DNA of 64,000 nucleotides from a virus: positions 62,001 through 126,000 of IMG/VR virus record IMGVR_UViG_3300033182_000538; one strand, written 5' to 3'. The position numbers and the translations under genes were made by a program. Positions 51,296 to 60,732 of this stretch are shown in pieces (within the stretch, counting starts at the first letter, position 1; each line of letters starts with the position of its first letter). Below the pieces are notes generated by a model. It searched no databases, was not told the origin of the DNA, and saw only the letters and a program-made list of their open reading frames with translations.

Positions 51296-52413
51296 ATATT
51301 ATTCAATGCTATTTGATGTAATTTTTGAGGTTCATCACTTGTATCAAAGTAAGCCCAATCGTTTATAAGAAATACTTTATTTGGAAACGGATTTGGTCGA
51401 TTCTCATCCACCATCATACTTGTAGCTTGATACATCTGAAGATATTCATTTCTATCATTATGGATTTTAGCTAATTCATAGTATGATTCGTTTCTACTCT
51501 TACAAAATTCAGATGCTCTATTGTACCAAATAATGGAATCATCAATTTTACCAATCAATTTACAAATATTACCAATACAATGAGCTGCATAGAATGAGAA
51601 CTCATCATCAAATTCAACAACTTTATCAGATTCGTATTTTGGATGTTTTCTATTTATAAATTGTCTAAAATAAAATATAGCTCTTCTTGCAAACTCTTCT
51701 CTATGTGCGTGTCCGAATGGAAATTCATCTCTAAGTGTATCGTGGTATGATTTACCAATATACCATAGGTGATAATCATCCTCAAGAACTTTATTGTTTG
51801 GAATTACATCTAATTCTAAATTTAGAGCATCCTTTAGAAACTTCATAGGTTGTAACCAAGTTTGACCATCATTCGTTAGATAGTGTCTAAATGATTTCGG
51901 TAGATTTACTCTTTGAAAGTTTTCACCAATATCATCTCTATCCAAGTAAATTGTTTCGTGAGCTTTCTCAGGATAAAATCTCCAAGGTTCTTTAGCATTC
52001 CATAACCAAGTTCTAAAATAAGAAACACCTGGCGCTGTACAAGGTATATTAAAACTCTGAATTGTTGTATCATCGAATATAGACCAATCAAAGTCTTCAT
52101 CAACTATTAGTTGTTCATCAGCATCTACTCTCAAAATCCAATCACATCCGTGGTCAGCCTCAAGAGCGGTTTGTACACAATGGTCTCTATTGATACCGTG
52201 ACCCTTCCACCAATCTAATTCATATAAAAAGCCAGGTATACCCTTTTCTTCAAAAAAGTTACGAATGATATCTTGAGTACCATCGGTAGACCCGTTGTCT
52301 TGTATAACCCAATAATCAATATATGGATAAACTGAATTCAACATACGTTCGATAACGTGTGCTTCATTGTTTACCATAGTATTAAAACAAAACTTTGTTT
52401 GTGTGTTTTTCAT
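51292..52413 (-). CDS. GT2 glycosyltransferase with helical C-terminal domain
   Basis: 373 residues. CFNTMVNNEAHVIERML, VIQDNGSTDGTQDI and the metal DxD WILRVDADEQLI. The C-terminal 130 residues are helical with a TPR-like pattern (IIWYNRASEFCKSRNESYYELAKIH). Beside glf it could use the Galf donor. Confidence 0.85.
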   Translation of the reverse strand: MKNTQTKFCFNTMVNNEAHVIERMLNSVYPYIDYWVIQDNGSTDGTQDIIRNFFEEKGIPGFLYELDWWKGHGINRDHCVQTALEADHGCDWILRVDADEQLIVDEDFDWSIFDDTTIQSFNIPCTAPGVSYFRTWLWNAKEPWRFYPEKAHETIYLDRDDIGENFQRVNLPKSFRHYLTNDGQTWLQPMKFLKDALNLELDVIPNNKVLEDDYHLWYIGKSYHDTLRDEFPFGHAHREEFARRAIFYFRQFINRKHPKYESDKVVEFDDEFSFYAAHCIGNICKLIGKIDDSIIWYNRASEFCKSRNESYYELAKIHNDRNEYLQMYQATSMMVDENRPNPFPNKVFLINDWAYFDTSDEPQKLHQIALNNI

Positions 52414-52414
52414 A

Positions 52415-52651
52415 TTACACGTTTAGATATTCTGCTTCCGGCTTTGCTCCAATAATTCGTTTAACCTCTTGACCATTCTCTAACAAAACGACCGTTGGAA
52501 TGTTTCTCACATTGTATTGTTGTGCCATCTGAGATTGTTCATCCACATTGATTTTTTGGACAGGAATCGTGTTATTAACTCGTTGCATTACAGGCCCTAA
52601 CATTCTACAAGGCCCACACCAAGGTGCACTAAAATAAAGATATTGTTTCAT
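52415..52651 (-). CDS. Thioredoxin
   Basis: 78 residues, minimal. FSAPWCGPCRML holds the C12-GP-C15 active site; NIPTVVLLENG has the cis-Pro. Likely reduces NrdA, whose gene is immediately upstream in the operon. The start follows the nrdA stop by 8 nt; ten more codons are open upstream. Confidence 0.92.
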   Translation of the reverse strand: MKQYLYFSAPWCGPCRMLGPVMQRVNNTIPVQKINVDEQSQMAQQYNVRNIPTVVLLENGQEVKRIIGAKPEAEYLNV

Positions 52652-52659
52652 AATATTTC

Positions 52660-54444
52660 CTAACCATCGCAAGATACACAATCAGGGTCGGTGGCACGAG
52701 TTGCGATGTCTCCACGAAGTACCGACTCCGTTCTCATATAATAGAGAGTTTTAATTCCTTGTTTCCACGCTTCCAAATGAACTTGGTTAATCCACTTTGG
52801 AGATGCTTGAGATGGGAACGCCAAGTTAAGTGATACTGCTTGGTCGATGTATTGTTGTCTTACACCGGCTTGTCTCACCAACTCCAATTGGTTGATTTCT
52901 TTGAATGTTTTAAATACATCCTTTACCCAATCAACCTCTTGTCTATCAATTGACTCTTGTAGTATGTCTTCTTTTTTAGTAAGTTTACCATTGACATATC
53001 CCCAATTGTCAAGTTCATCCAAACCTTGAACCGAACCTCCATCTTCAAGGATTTGAGCCCAAGTGTCTTTATTGTTCATACCCATTTTACGAAGAGCTCT
53101 TTCCAACTCAGCGTTTTTACGGATAAACGTACCCTTGGCTGTTTGTTCCGTAAATACGTTTGCAGCCCAAGGTTCAATACCTGGTGATACATTACCACTC
53201 AACTTAGAGTTAGATACTGTTGGAGCAATTGCTCTCAAGTGAGTGTTTCTCATACCTGTACCAACACACCATAGTGGTTCACCATATTCATTAGCAAGGT
53301 CACGAGATGCTCTTTCTGATTCAATCTTGATTTGAGAGAATATTCTTCGAGTTTCAAACTGAGCTGGAAGTCCTTCGAAAGACATACCTTTTTGTTGTAG
53401 ATATGTATGCCACCCAAGAACACCCAATCCAAGAGCTCTACCCTTTTCAGCCGAACGAACTGAATTCTCAAATCCTCTCATATTCTTTGCTCTCTGAATA
53501 AACTCTTCGAGTACACCATCCAAGAACCAAGTAGCTGTATAAATTAAATCCGTGTTTTTCCACTCTTCATACTTAGCCAAGTTTACTGATGATAGACAAC
53601 ATACAAATGAATGTGACTCATCGGTATGAAGTACAATCTCAGAACAAATGTTGGTCATAAAGACTTTGAGTGAGTTTTGTTTATATGCTTCTGGATTTTG
53701 TTTGTTTACATTCCCCTTATACATAATATAAGGTTCACCAGTCGCCTTTCTCTTTTGAAGAAGTTTACCCCACTTTCTTCTAGCTTCAGGGTCACCATCT
53801 TCAAGTTTTCTCATAAACTTATCACCAACAATCGCACATTGATGTAGATTCAAACATTGTCTATTAACATCACCTTTTGGTTCTCTAATTTCTACCCACT
53901 CATCAAAATCTTCGTGGTCGATGTTTAGATTTACCGATGCGGCTCCTCTTCTTACTGCACCTTGATTGGTAGCAAGAATAGTTGAATCATAAATTTTAGC
54001 GAATGGTACTACACCATCTGATGTACCATTTTGAGTAATCTTAGACCCGGCTGGTCTAATCATATTAAGACCAATACCTACACCACCTCCGTGTTTTGCT
54101 AACAACATTAATTCAAGATTCTTAGACCCAATCTCTTGAACCGAGTCACCTACATCGATACCAAAACAAGAAATAGGTAATCCTCTATCAGTACCTGTAT
54201 TTGAAAGAACTGGTGATGCCAAGTTTAACCAACCTCTCCAAATGTAATCAAAAAACTTTGATGCCATTTGTGGTTTGTCCAATCTTCTAGCAACAGCCGT
54301 AGCAACTCTCCAATAGGCATCTTTGGGAGTTTCTCCAGCCAAAAGATATCCATTTGAAATGGTTTTAACGTAAATTTCAGTATTTGCCCAAGTTGGGAAG
54401 TCAACTCCCAACTCCCAACCTAATTTTTCTCCGTGATTTTTCAT
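52660..54444 (-). CDS. nrdA: Ribonucleotide reductase large subunit NrdA
   Basis: 594 residues, shorter than the 750 of E. coli. It begins at the catalytic domain, so the N-terminal ATP-cone is absent and dATP inhibition is probably lost. Key parts: PVLSNTGTDRGLPISCFG (redox Cys), HGGGVGIGLN, NICSEIVLH (active-site Asn-Cys-Glu), SFVCCLSSVNLA (partner Cys) and C-terminal CVSCDG shuttle pair for thioredoxin. Makes dNDPs for phage DNA. Confidence 0.95.
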   Translation of the reverse strand: MKNHGEKLGWELGVDFPTWANTEIYVKTISNGYLLAGETPKDAYWRVATAVARRLDKPQMASKFFDYIWRGWLNLASPVLSNTGTDRGLPISCFGIDVGDSVQEIGSKNLELMLLAKHGGGVGIGLNMIRPAGSKITQNGTSDGVVPFAKIYDSTILATNQGAVRRGAASVNLNIDHEDFDEWVEIREPKGDVNRQCLNLHQCAIVGDKFMRKLEDGDPEARRKWGKLLQKRKATGEPYIMYKGNVNKQNPEAYKQNSLKVFMTNICSEIVLHTDESHSFVCCLSSVNLAKYEEWKNTDLIYTATWFLDGVLEEFIQRAKNMRGFENSVRSAEKGRALGLGVLGWHTYLQQKGMSFEGLPAQFETRRIFSQIKIESERASRDLANEYGEPLWCVGTGMRNTHLRAIAPTVSNSKLSGNVSPGIEPWAANVFTEQTAKGTFIRKNAELERALRKMGMNNKDTWAQILEDGGSVQGLDELDNWGYVNGKLTKKEDILQESIDRQEVDWVKDVFKTFKEINQLELVRQAGVRQQYIDQAVSLNLAFPSQASPKWINQVHLEAWKQGIKTLYYMRTESVLRGDIATRATDPDCVSCDG

Positions 54445-54450
54445 AACTAA

Positions 54451-55446
54451 TTAAAATATATCATCCCAATCTTCACCTTCGTTTGCTTTAGAGTAATCCG
54501 TTGGTCTTACTGCAAAGAAGTCGGTGTGGGTAGTTCCGCCAGTTAAGTGATAAAACCACTCCAACTCATTTGCTGAGTTTTCATCGTAGTCAAACAACTT
54601 ACCTTCGTAACCTAATTCATTGTATTTTTCATTTACTCTTCTTCTGATAAAGTTGATTAGGTCATTTTTCTTTAGATTTTCTAAATCACCCATTTCAAAC
54701 ATTTTATCAATGTATTTCAACTCCAAGTCTAACATAATGTTAGCAGCTTCTTCTACAGCCTCTTTTGCTTGGTCTTTAAGTTCAGGATACTCCTCACACA
54801 TATGTCTGAATAGTTGACATCCCATTTTAGAATGTAGAGACTCATCACGAACTGACCATTTCATTTGTTGACCAATTCCCTTTAACATATTTCTCATTTG
54901 GAATGAGTATAATACAGCGAATGATGAATACAATGCAACACCTTCAGTAAATGCTGAGAATATAGCAAGAGACCTTGCTACTTCTTTTCTCGCCTCAGCA
55001 TTATCTTTCAAATCTTCCCAAGTATATCTATTTGTAATATTAGCTAAGTTTTCGAATCTATCAGCCGTAGCTGGTTCGTGTAAGAATGCCTCAAAGTCTT
55101 CCAACCCAAGAGATTCATTCAAATAAGAGTAAGCAGTAGCGTGAATAGTTTCTTGTGAACCAAACATCATAGCCATTTGTTTGATTTCGTGTTTAGGAAA
55201 CCATTCGGTCACCCAACCAGTCCAATAGTCCGACACCGCACATTCCGTTTGAGCAAATCCTAACAAGATATTACCTACCAAATTCTTTTCAGCGGGTGAC
55301 AAATTTTCATTCCAATCTTTAATGTCACCTTGCATTGGTATTTCAGTATGTAACCAAAAAGCTTGTGCTTGTTTCAGCCAACCTTCGGTATAGTATTCAG
55401 GATATTCAAACGGTTTAAACGGTATTCGGTTTTCAAATAATGCCAT
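54451..55446 (-). CDS. nrdB: Ribonucleotide reductase small subunit NrdB
   Basis: 331 residues. Metal ligands E99 and H102 (QETIH), the radical-Tyr position Y106 kept, and later ligands FTEGVAL and VRDESLH. By counting 31 residues back from E99, the first ligand is E68, where class Ia enzymes have Asp; Glu there recalls class Ic, which however lacks the Tyr. Ends DWDDIF, the tail that binds NrdA. Confidence 0.95.
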   Translation of the reverse strand: MALFENRIPFKPFEYPEYYTEGWLKQAQAFWLHTEIPMQGDIKDWNENLSPAEKNLVGNILLGFAQTECAVSDYWTGWVTEWFPKHEIKQMAMMFGSQETIHATAYSYLNESLGLEDFEAFLHEPATADRFENLANITNRYTWEDLKDNAEARKEVARSLAIFSAFTEGVALYSSFAVLYSFQMRNMLKGIGQQMKWSVRDESLHSKMGCQLFRHMCEEYPELKDQAKEAVEEAANIMLDLELKYIDKMFEMGDLENLKKNDLINFIRRRVNEKYNELGYEGKLFDYDENSANELEWFYHLTGGTTHTDFFAVRPTDYSKANEGEDWDDIF

Positions 55447-55508
55447 ATTATTATTTCTCTATTAGATTATTATTGTAAAAGGTTAAATTGGGTGATAATA
55501 TATATTAG

Positions 55509-56867
55509 TTAAAATCCAATATCACCTTGCATTTCCTTATATTTTTGGGCTAATTCTTTTCTTACTAAACTCTCCCCTTGTTTCATCTGGCTTTTGGTCT
55601 TTTTACCATCAATGGAATCATCATTATAAATGTGAATTTGACCCGTTGAGAAGTTTGCTTTAGATGGGAATGTCATCCCATCTGGCCCAAATCGATTCTT
55701 GATAACGTGCCACCTACCAGTTCCAGCTAATTTGTCTTCAATTTTACGAGATAATGATACCACAAAGTCAGCGGTCATCATCTTGGAAAAAGACCCAGCA
55801 ATTTTAATACCTGTAATAATGTCATCTTCTGCGCCACTTCTATTGATTTGTGATGCTGTAAATACGGGTACTTCGTATTCACCTGCCATACCACGAAGGT
55901 CTTCAATGATTTCTTCCAACTCTTCGTGTCTTTTTTCTTTAGATGGGCCCCTCAAAAGGTCAGCGTAATCGACAATAACTACATCTGGTCTTTTACCTTG
56001 AAGAATCATCTTATCCATATGAGCTTTCAACGAAGTTACACTAGCGGTTTTGGTAGGATAATGTTTTACAACTAAGTCACCACTTACATTTTGTACTGAC
56101 TTTTTAACATCTTCCATATTGTACTTGAGATTGGCGACAGCGACACCACTTAAAACGGCATCATACCTTTGACCTACATAACCTTCATTCAATTCTAATG
56201 TGTAATGTGCCACAACTTTACCCTTTTTCATAGCATTCACACCTATGTTGACCAAAGACCAAGATTTACCAATACCAGGAGGAGCTGCAAAAAGAATCAA
56301 CTCTCCTTTACCAAAACCGCCTTGTGTAATTTCATCAATAACATCCCAACCACTTGAAACTACGTTTCTAACTTCAGATTCGTACCTTTCATCAATCATA
56401 GTCTTGTATTCGTGACCAATATCCGAATCTTGACCAGCTTTCATAGCAGTATCAATCTTCTTTTTGATGGTATCGTACTTACCATCCTCCAAAAGGGTCA
56501 CAGAGTCTAAGATTGCGTTCTTAATAGACTGATTCTTACAAAAGTCAAGAACTTGTTCTTTTACGAATTGTAAATCTTCACTATCTAAGTGATTCCAAGC
56601 GTACTTGAGAGTATCTACAACGGAAGTTTTTAATACCTCTCTTTCAATACTATTAATTTTTACCTTGAGAACATCCAAAGTCGGCATCTTCTCATATTGG
56701 TCAAAATAGTTCATAATAGTTTTTACCAACCACTCTGAAGCCTCAGCATCAAAGTACTCTGGCTTTAGAATATCATAGATTTGGCGTGTAAACGACCTAT
56801 CCGATATAATAGCGGAGATTACTTTGTTCTGAAATGATGTACTAAATTTACTTCCTAATTTCTCCAT
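55509..56867 (-). CDS. 41: Replicative helicase gp41 (DnaB family)
   Basis: 452 residues. N-terminal helical domain, then RecA-like core: GGFGKGELILFAAPPGIGKS (Walker A GIGKS), VVIVDYADLLRG (Walker B), TASQINRSG and a final KNRFGPDG. Moves 5' to 3' on the lagging strand. A promoter box ends 7 nt before the ATG. Confidence 0.94.
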   Translation of the reverse strand: MEKLGSKFSTSFQNKVISAIISDRSFTRQIYDILKPEYFDAEASEWLVKTIMNYFDQYEKMPTLDVLKVKINSIEREVLKTSVVDTLKYAWNHLDSEDLQFVKEQVLDFCKNQSIKNAILDSVTLLEDGKYDTIKKKIDTAMKAGQDSDIGHEYKTMIDERYESEVRNVVSSGWDVIDEITQGGFGKGELILFAAPPGIGKSWSLVNIGVNAMKKGKVVAHYTLELNEGYVGQRYDAVLSGVAVANLKYNMEDVKKSVQNVSGDLVVKHYPTKTASVTSLKAHMDKMILQGKRPDVVIVDYADLLRGPSKEKRHEELEEIIEDLRGMAGEYEVPVFTASQINRSGAEDDIITGIKIAGSFSKMMTADFVVSLSRKIEDKLAGTGRWHVIKNRFGPDGMTFPSKANFSTGQIHIYNDDSIDGKKTKSQMKQGESLVRKELAQKYKEMQGDIGF

Positions 56868-56874
56868 ATAGGTT

Positions 56875-56904
56875 CAAATATACGAAATTATTTCTTATTA
56901 TCAA
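56875..56904 (-). promoter_or_regulatory. -33/-7 promoter, near-leaderless
   Basis: TTG (56902-56904), 19-nt spacer ending TTTCG, TATATTTG (56875-56882), perfect TAnnTTTG; 7 nt before the helicase ATG. Confidence 0.8.
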
Positions 56905-57940
56905 AATGGTTTCTCAAATAATTTTCAAGAGATGTAAATGAGTTCCGTAACCAACTATCAACATTAGCAAATGCTGTGTATAGTTTATCGTACATAAACA
57001 TCTTCTTGAACTCTACTAAATCCAACTGAGGTCGGTGAGAATCCATTATTTCTCGTACATTTGATTTTATGGATGAGGATATATCTGGGTTTTTCAACTG
57101 CATCAACTGATAGTTTAACTCAATAGTTGTCACAAATTTAGTCAATTTTTGTGACAACTTCTCATCACACTCTGTTGAACATTTCTGAATGAATGTATCT
57201 AAAGAAATCTCATCTTCATTCAAAAATCCCATTTTATTGTGTATTGTCTTTACACCAACTCCACGAACACCATCAATATTATCAGATTTGTCGCCCGTTA
57301 ATACTCTATAATATACAAGGTTTTGAGGAATCACACCATACTCTTCTTTTACAAGAGCTTCATCATACATTTTCTTCTTTGTGGGTGCCCACACTTTGAT
57401 TCTTGGGTTAACAAGTTGAAGAAAATCTTTGTCTGATGAGATGATTGTAACTTCTTTTTTGAAATAGTGGTTAGCCAAATATGCGATGATATCATCAGCT
57501 TCCACATAATCAATGTAGGTGAGTGAAATGGGTAGGACTTGAAGATATTCTATCAATCTTGAGAATTGATTTCTCATTGATACTCTTTGGTCTTCTAAGT
57601 CTTCATATCCAGCCAATCTATTTACTTTGGTAAGGCCAGTTCGACCTTCTTTATACCCTTTATAGACTTGCTTTCTACGATTTGACCCACCTTTACCATC
57701 AAATACGATAACAACTCGTGTAGGTTTCAATGTTCTAATGGTTGCAGCGGTGGACAAGAGAAATCCTGTCACACCACCACAATGTTCACCATCATCGTTC
57801 AACGCAGGAACTGCCCCAAACACTCTGATAAATTGGTTAAGTCCATCAATTATGAGAACTCTATCGTTTAGACTCTCACTTTTTACTTCATTATGTTCCT
57901 TGTTTACCTCTTTGAGGAGTTCTGCGTATTTACTATTCAT
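56888..57940 (-). CDS. rnh: RNase H / 5'-3' exonuclease (FEN family)
   Basis: 350 residues. Metal-binding FEN motifs LIIDGLNQFIR, VFDGKGGSNRRK, VEADDIIAYLA, SSDKDFLQL and TGDKSDNIDGVRGVGVKT (H2TH). Removes RNA primers as in T4 Rnh. The ATG overlaps the uvsX stop (ATGAATAG). Confidence 0.9.
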   Translation of the reverse strand: MNSKYAELLKEVNKEHNEVKSESLNDRVLIIDGLNQFIRVFGAVPALNDDGEHCGGVTGFLLSTAATIRTLKPTRVVIVFDGKGGSNRRKQVYKGYKEGRTGLTKVNRLAGYEDLEDQRVSMRNQFSRLIEYLQVLPISLTYIDYVEADDIIAYLANHYFKKEVTIISSDKDFLQLVNPRIKVWAPTKKKMYDEALVKEEYGVIPQNLVYYRVLTGDKSDNIDGVRGVGVKTIHNKMGFLNEDEISLDTFIQKCSTECDEKLSQKLTKFVTTIELNYQLMQLKNPDISSSIKSNVREIMDSHRPQLDLVEFKKMFMYDKLYTAFANVDSWLRNSFTSLENYLRNHFDNKK

Positions 57941-59063
57941 CAAAATCTGCTACTTCGATATTATCTATATTTGATTCTTCACTTGATTTTTTGTAAGACA
58001 TAATATATGCATCACAAATTTGATTGTAGATTGATTCTTTGAGTTCACTTCTTTCTGATAGAAGGTCTTCAAAGTTCTTGGCTTGGAATTTTATTTCCTC
58101 ACCAGTTTCAACATCTACATAAGTGTACCAAGCACCACTTTGATTTACCAACTTGTAAGTCTTCATCATTTGTAACCAAGACCCATAGTTGTCGATACCA
58201 CTATCAAAGTAGATATCATAGTCTACTGAACGAAGTGGTGGCCCCATTCTATTCTTGATTACTTGTGCACGAGTCTTAATACCTACAACTTGGTCAACTC
58301 CACCAATCTTGGATTTCAATTGACCCATTTGTTTCAACCTAATTCTACAAGAAGAGTGGAATGCGATTGCCTTACCACCACTCGTAGTCCAAGGGTCACC
58401 AAATGAAACACCTAATCGTGTTCTCAATTGATTTGTAAAGATTAGTGAAATTCTTTCTCTACCAATAAGGTTAGTTACTTTTCTCATTGCCTTCGAGATA
58501 ATGATAGCTTTTTGAGTTGCATAACCAGCTTGGTCATAATCAGCTGAAATCTCAACTTTAGTAGATGCACCAGCAACGGAGTCTACTACGATTGTAACCA
58601 ACTTTTTCTTATCAGATGCTCTTACCGATTCAATGATTGAATCAATTGCCTCAAAGATGTCTTCAACTGTCTCAAGTGGAACATACAACATCTTTTTAAT
58701 GTCAACACCAATCGCTTCTAAAAACTCTTGGTTCAGTGCGTTCTCAGTATCAATATAAACACCAAGACCACCTTTTTGTTGGGTATCTGCTATAGCGTGA
58801 GCAGCCAACAACGATTTACCACTTCCTTCTAATCCTGTAATCTCAGTAATTCTACCTACTGGTAAACCACCACTTGGTCTATTCGAGATTGCCAGGTCTA
58901 ACATTGGAGAGCCAGTTGATACCCACTCATCTAAGTCGGTAGGTGTCTGCTCTTCCCCATCCAAGAAGTAAGCCACCTTGTGGGCGGACTTAAACTTCTT
59001 GTTGAGGTTGTTAGCTAGAATCGAAGATAGTTCATCGCGAGAACTTTCTTTCTTCTTTGCCAT
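57933..59063 (-). CDS. uvsX: Recombinase UvsX (RecA family)
   Basis: 376 residues. RecA core: Walker A GLEGSGKS (77-84), VYIDTENALN, VTIVVDSVAG (Walker B), LIFTNQLRTRLG (L2 region, Gln) and an acidic C-terminal tail. Drives recombination-dependent replication and repair with gp32, whose gene is directly upstream (7-nt gap). Confidence 0.94.
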   Translation of the reverse strand: MAKKKESSRDELSSILANNLNKKFKSAHKVAYFLDGEEQTPTDLDEWVSTGSPMLDLAISNRPSGGLPVGRITEITGLEGSGKSLLAAHAIADTQQKGGLGVYIDTENALNQEFLEAIGVDIKKMLYVPLETVEDIFEAIDSIIESVRASDKKKLVTIVVDSVAGASTKVEISADYDQAGYATQKAIIISKAMRKVTNLIGRERISLIFTNQLRTRLGVSFGDPWTTSGGKAIAFHSSCRIRLKQMGQLKSKIGGVDQVVGIKTRAQVIKNRMGPPLRSVDYDIYFDSGIDNYGSWLQMMKTYKLVNQSGAWYTYVDVETGEEIKFQAKNFEDLLSERSELKESIYNQICDAYIMSYKKSSEESNIDNIEVADFDE

Positions 59064-59070
59064 ACTTTAA

Positions 59071-59832
59071 TTATTCGTTGAATAAATCATCAAAAGCATC
59101 CTTCACATTAGCAGCTGGTGAAGTAGCTTGAGTTGTTTGAGTTGTTTCAGCTTTTGGTTCTTCTTTGGTATCTGATACCTCGCCAGTTTCCAACCACTGC
59201 TTCAACATATTTTCCATTTCTTCGTAAGATACCTTCTTGAACATACTTGGAAGTTCAATCTGGTCTTTAGCCAAATTCAAGATGTTTGAATCTTCTGAAA
59301 TAGCTGATGTGTTTGGTTTTACTCTGATGTAAGTCTCAGGATAAGTTTTACCCAACTCAGCTGCAGTTTTGAATTCTACGGTAATATCACGACCATTTAC
59401 AGGATCAGTCAAATCACCATAATCAGGGTCAGCGAAGAAACCAAGAAGTTCTTGATATACATTCTTACCGAATCCCCAAAACTTAACACCTTCAGATTCT
59501 TCACCACGAACCAATACTGGAACGTAAGTTCTCATCTTAGGAGTCAGTTTTCTTGAAAGTTGGTAATCTTCACGAGAACCAGTCGCTTTCAATTTTTCTG
59601 CGAACTCTAATAGTGGGTCAGCTTCACCAAAAGAAGATGGTGAAATAATGTTCTTACCACCAAATCCAAAGTGGAAGTATAATTCAATAAATGGATTTGA
59701 AGGGTTGTGTACATAAGGCAAAATGCGAATTTGTTGTTTGCCTGGTTGAGGTTTCCAAAGATTATCAGTCTTTGTTACTTTTGTTTGAAGTGTATTCAAA
59801 CGATTGCGGATTGCGTCTAAATCAATAGCCAT
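59071..59832 (-). CDS. 32: Single-stranded DNA-binding protein gp32
   Basis: 253 residues. LWKPQPGKQQIRILPYVHNPSNP is the start of the gp32 OB core in marine T4-likes; the C-terminus is Thr/Gln-rich then acidic DAFDDLFNE, the protein-interaction tail. There is no cysteine at all, so the T4 zinc site (His-Cys3) is absent. Has a 40-nt AT-rich leader and a palindromic promoter region. Confidence 0.93.
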   Translation of the reverse strand: MAIDLDAIRNRLNTLQTKVTKTDNLWKPQPGKQQIRILPYVHNPSNPFIELYFHFGFGGKNIISPSSFGEADPLLEFAEKLKATGSREDYQLSRKLTPKMRTYVPVLVRGEESEGVKFWGFGKNVYQELLGFFADPDYGDLTDPVNGRDITVEFKTAAELGKTYPETYIRVKPNTSAISEDSNILNLAKDQIELPSMFKKVSYEEMENMLKQWLETGEVSDTKEEPKAETTQTTQATSPAANVKDAFDDLFNE

Positions 59833-59872
59833 AATTGTACCTTTTTTTAATTATTAATTGTTAAACTTGTCA

Positions 59873-59903
59873 TTAATATACAACATTTGGGTGACAAATC
59901 CAA
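59873..59903 (-). promoter_or_regulatory. -33/-7 promoter for gene 32
   Basis: TTG (59901-59903), 20-nt spacer, TATATTAA (59873-59880). The -33 box lies in one arm of the inverted repeat at 59882-59908. The leader from the box to the ATG is AT-rich and nearly unstructured, as expected for gp32 autogenous control in T4. Confidence 0.75.
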
Positions 59904-59908
59904 ATGTT
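59882..59908. repeat. Perfect 9-bp inverted repeat at gene 32 promoter
   Basis: AACATTTGG (59882-59890), a 9-nt loop GTGACAAAT, then CCAAATGTT (59900-59908). On the plus strand it is followed by TTTT and a T-rich tract, so it could be a terminator for plus-strand transcripts. On the minus strand it spans the promoter spacer and -33 box, so it could be an operator. Confidence 0.65.
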
Positions 59909-59987
59909 TTTTCAATTTTTTTTTCAATGTTCAATTTTGTAGTGATACTACCTGTATAAATATTGGCCTACAACTAATAACACTAAT

Positions 59988-60710
59988 TTACGCAGGTTTT
60001 CTTCTATTTGCTACTAAGTTATTTTGTGCAATCTCTTTGTTGGACAATGCCCTATCATACAAACATAACATTTTTACATTTGCGGCTAAGAAAGAACTTG
60101 CACCTGTGAATAACTCATCAAACACCATAGGTGCAGTTGGCGTGGTTGCCCAATATGAGTTTGAACCTGGGTCTAATATTGTTGCATTTGCTCCATTTAC
60201 ACTTGTAGAGGTTCTACCATTTACCGCAGTACCAAATGCGTATGATGAATATCCCGTAGATGCCATATCACTGTGCGCAGCAGTACCTGCGTATGAGATA
60301 TTATCTTTGTAGTGGAAATGGTCTGCGCCTGTACCATATTGACCAAATTCGTATTTGTGACTATTTGATGGATTGTGATATATGAAGTAATTCCAACCAC
60401 CACTTGACTGAGATGGTAAATCCCAAACTACCCAAAAGGTAAATCCAGTATGTACATCGATTGAGAAATTAGAACCCCAGGTCAGTTTGTCGTTAGACCC
60501 ATCAAATTGAAATTCATCGGTGTTAAATGTAGCACCTACAATAGTAGCGTCATTATTATTACCACTCAAATCATACCAAGTATTACCACTACCAGGATAT
60601 GATTTAGGATTCTCGGCATCCAAGAACAAAATCAGAGAATCATCAATAATTAGGTGTGGGTTTACCTCACCTTTCCCTAAAATACTTGTATTTGAAATTT
60701 GAACACTCAC
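59988..60710 (-). CDS. LamG/concanavalin-like lectin domain protein
   Basis: 240 residues. SYPGSGNTWYDLSGNNND, FQFDGSNDKLTW and FTFWVVWDL are the hallmark strands of LamG-type jelly-rolls, here with a short N-terminal leader. Such domains in phages occur on tail fibres and capsid decorations and bind surface glycans. Start is GTG; no ATG is in frame before the domain. A TATATTAG box (60733-60740) lies upstream without a TTG partner. Confidence 0.78.
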   Translation of the reverse strand: MSVQISNTSILGKGEVNPHLIIDDSLILFLDAENPKSYPGSGNTWYDLSGNNNDATIVGATFNTDEFQFDGSNDKLTWGSNFSIDVHTGFTFWVVWDLPSQSSGGWNYFIYHNPSNSHKYEFGQYGTGADHFHYKDNISYAGTAAHSDMASTGYSSYAFGTAVNGRTSTSVNGANATILDPGSNSYWATTPTAPMVFDELFTGASSFLAANVKMLCLYDRALSNKEIAQNNLVANRRKPA

Positions 60711-60732
60711 TAAAATACCAATTTAATTTACA

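Noticed and set aside
55447-55508. Promoter before nrdB
   Set aside because: The 62-nt gap has TTG and TATATTAT, but only 14 nt apart and not in the strict spacing of the other promoters; the gene is probably read from the promoter at 56875 or 59873.
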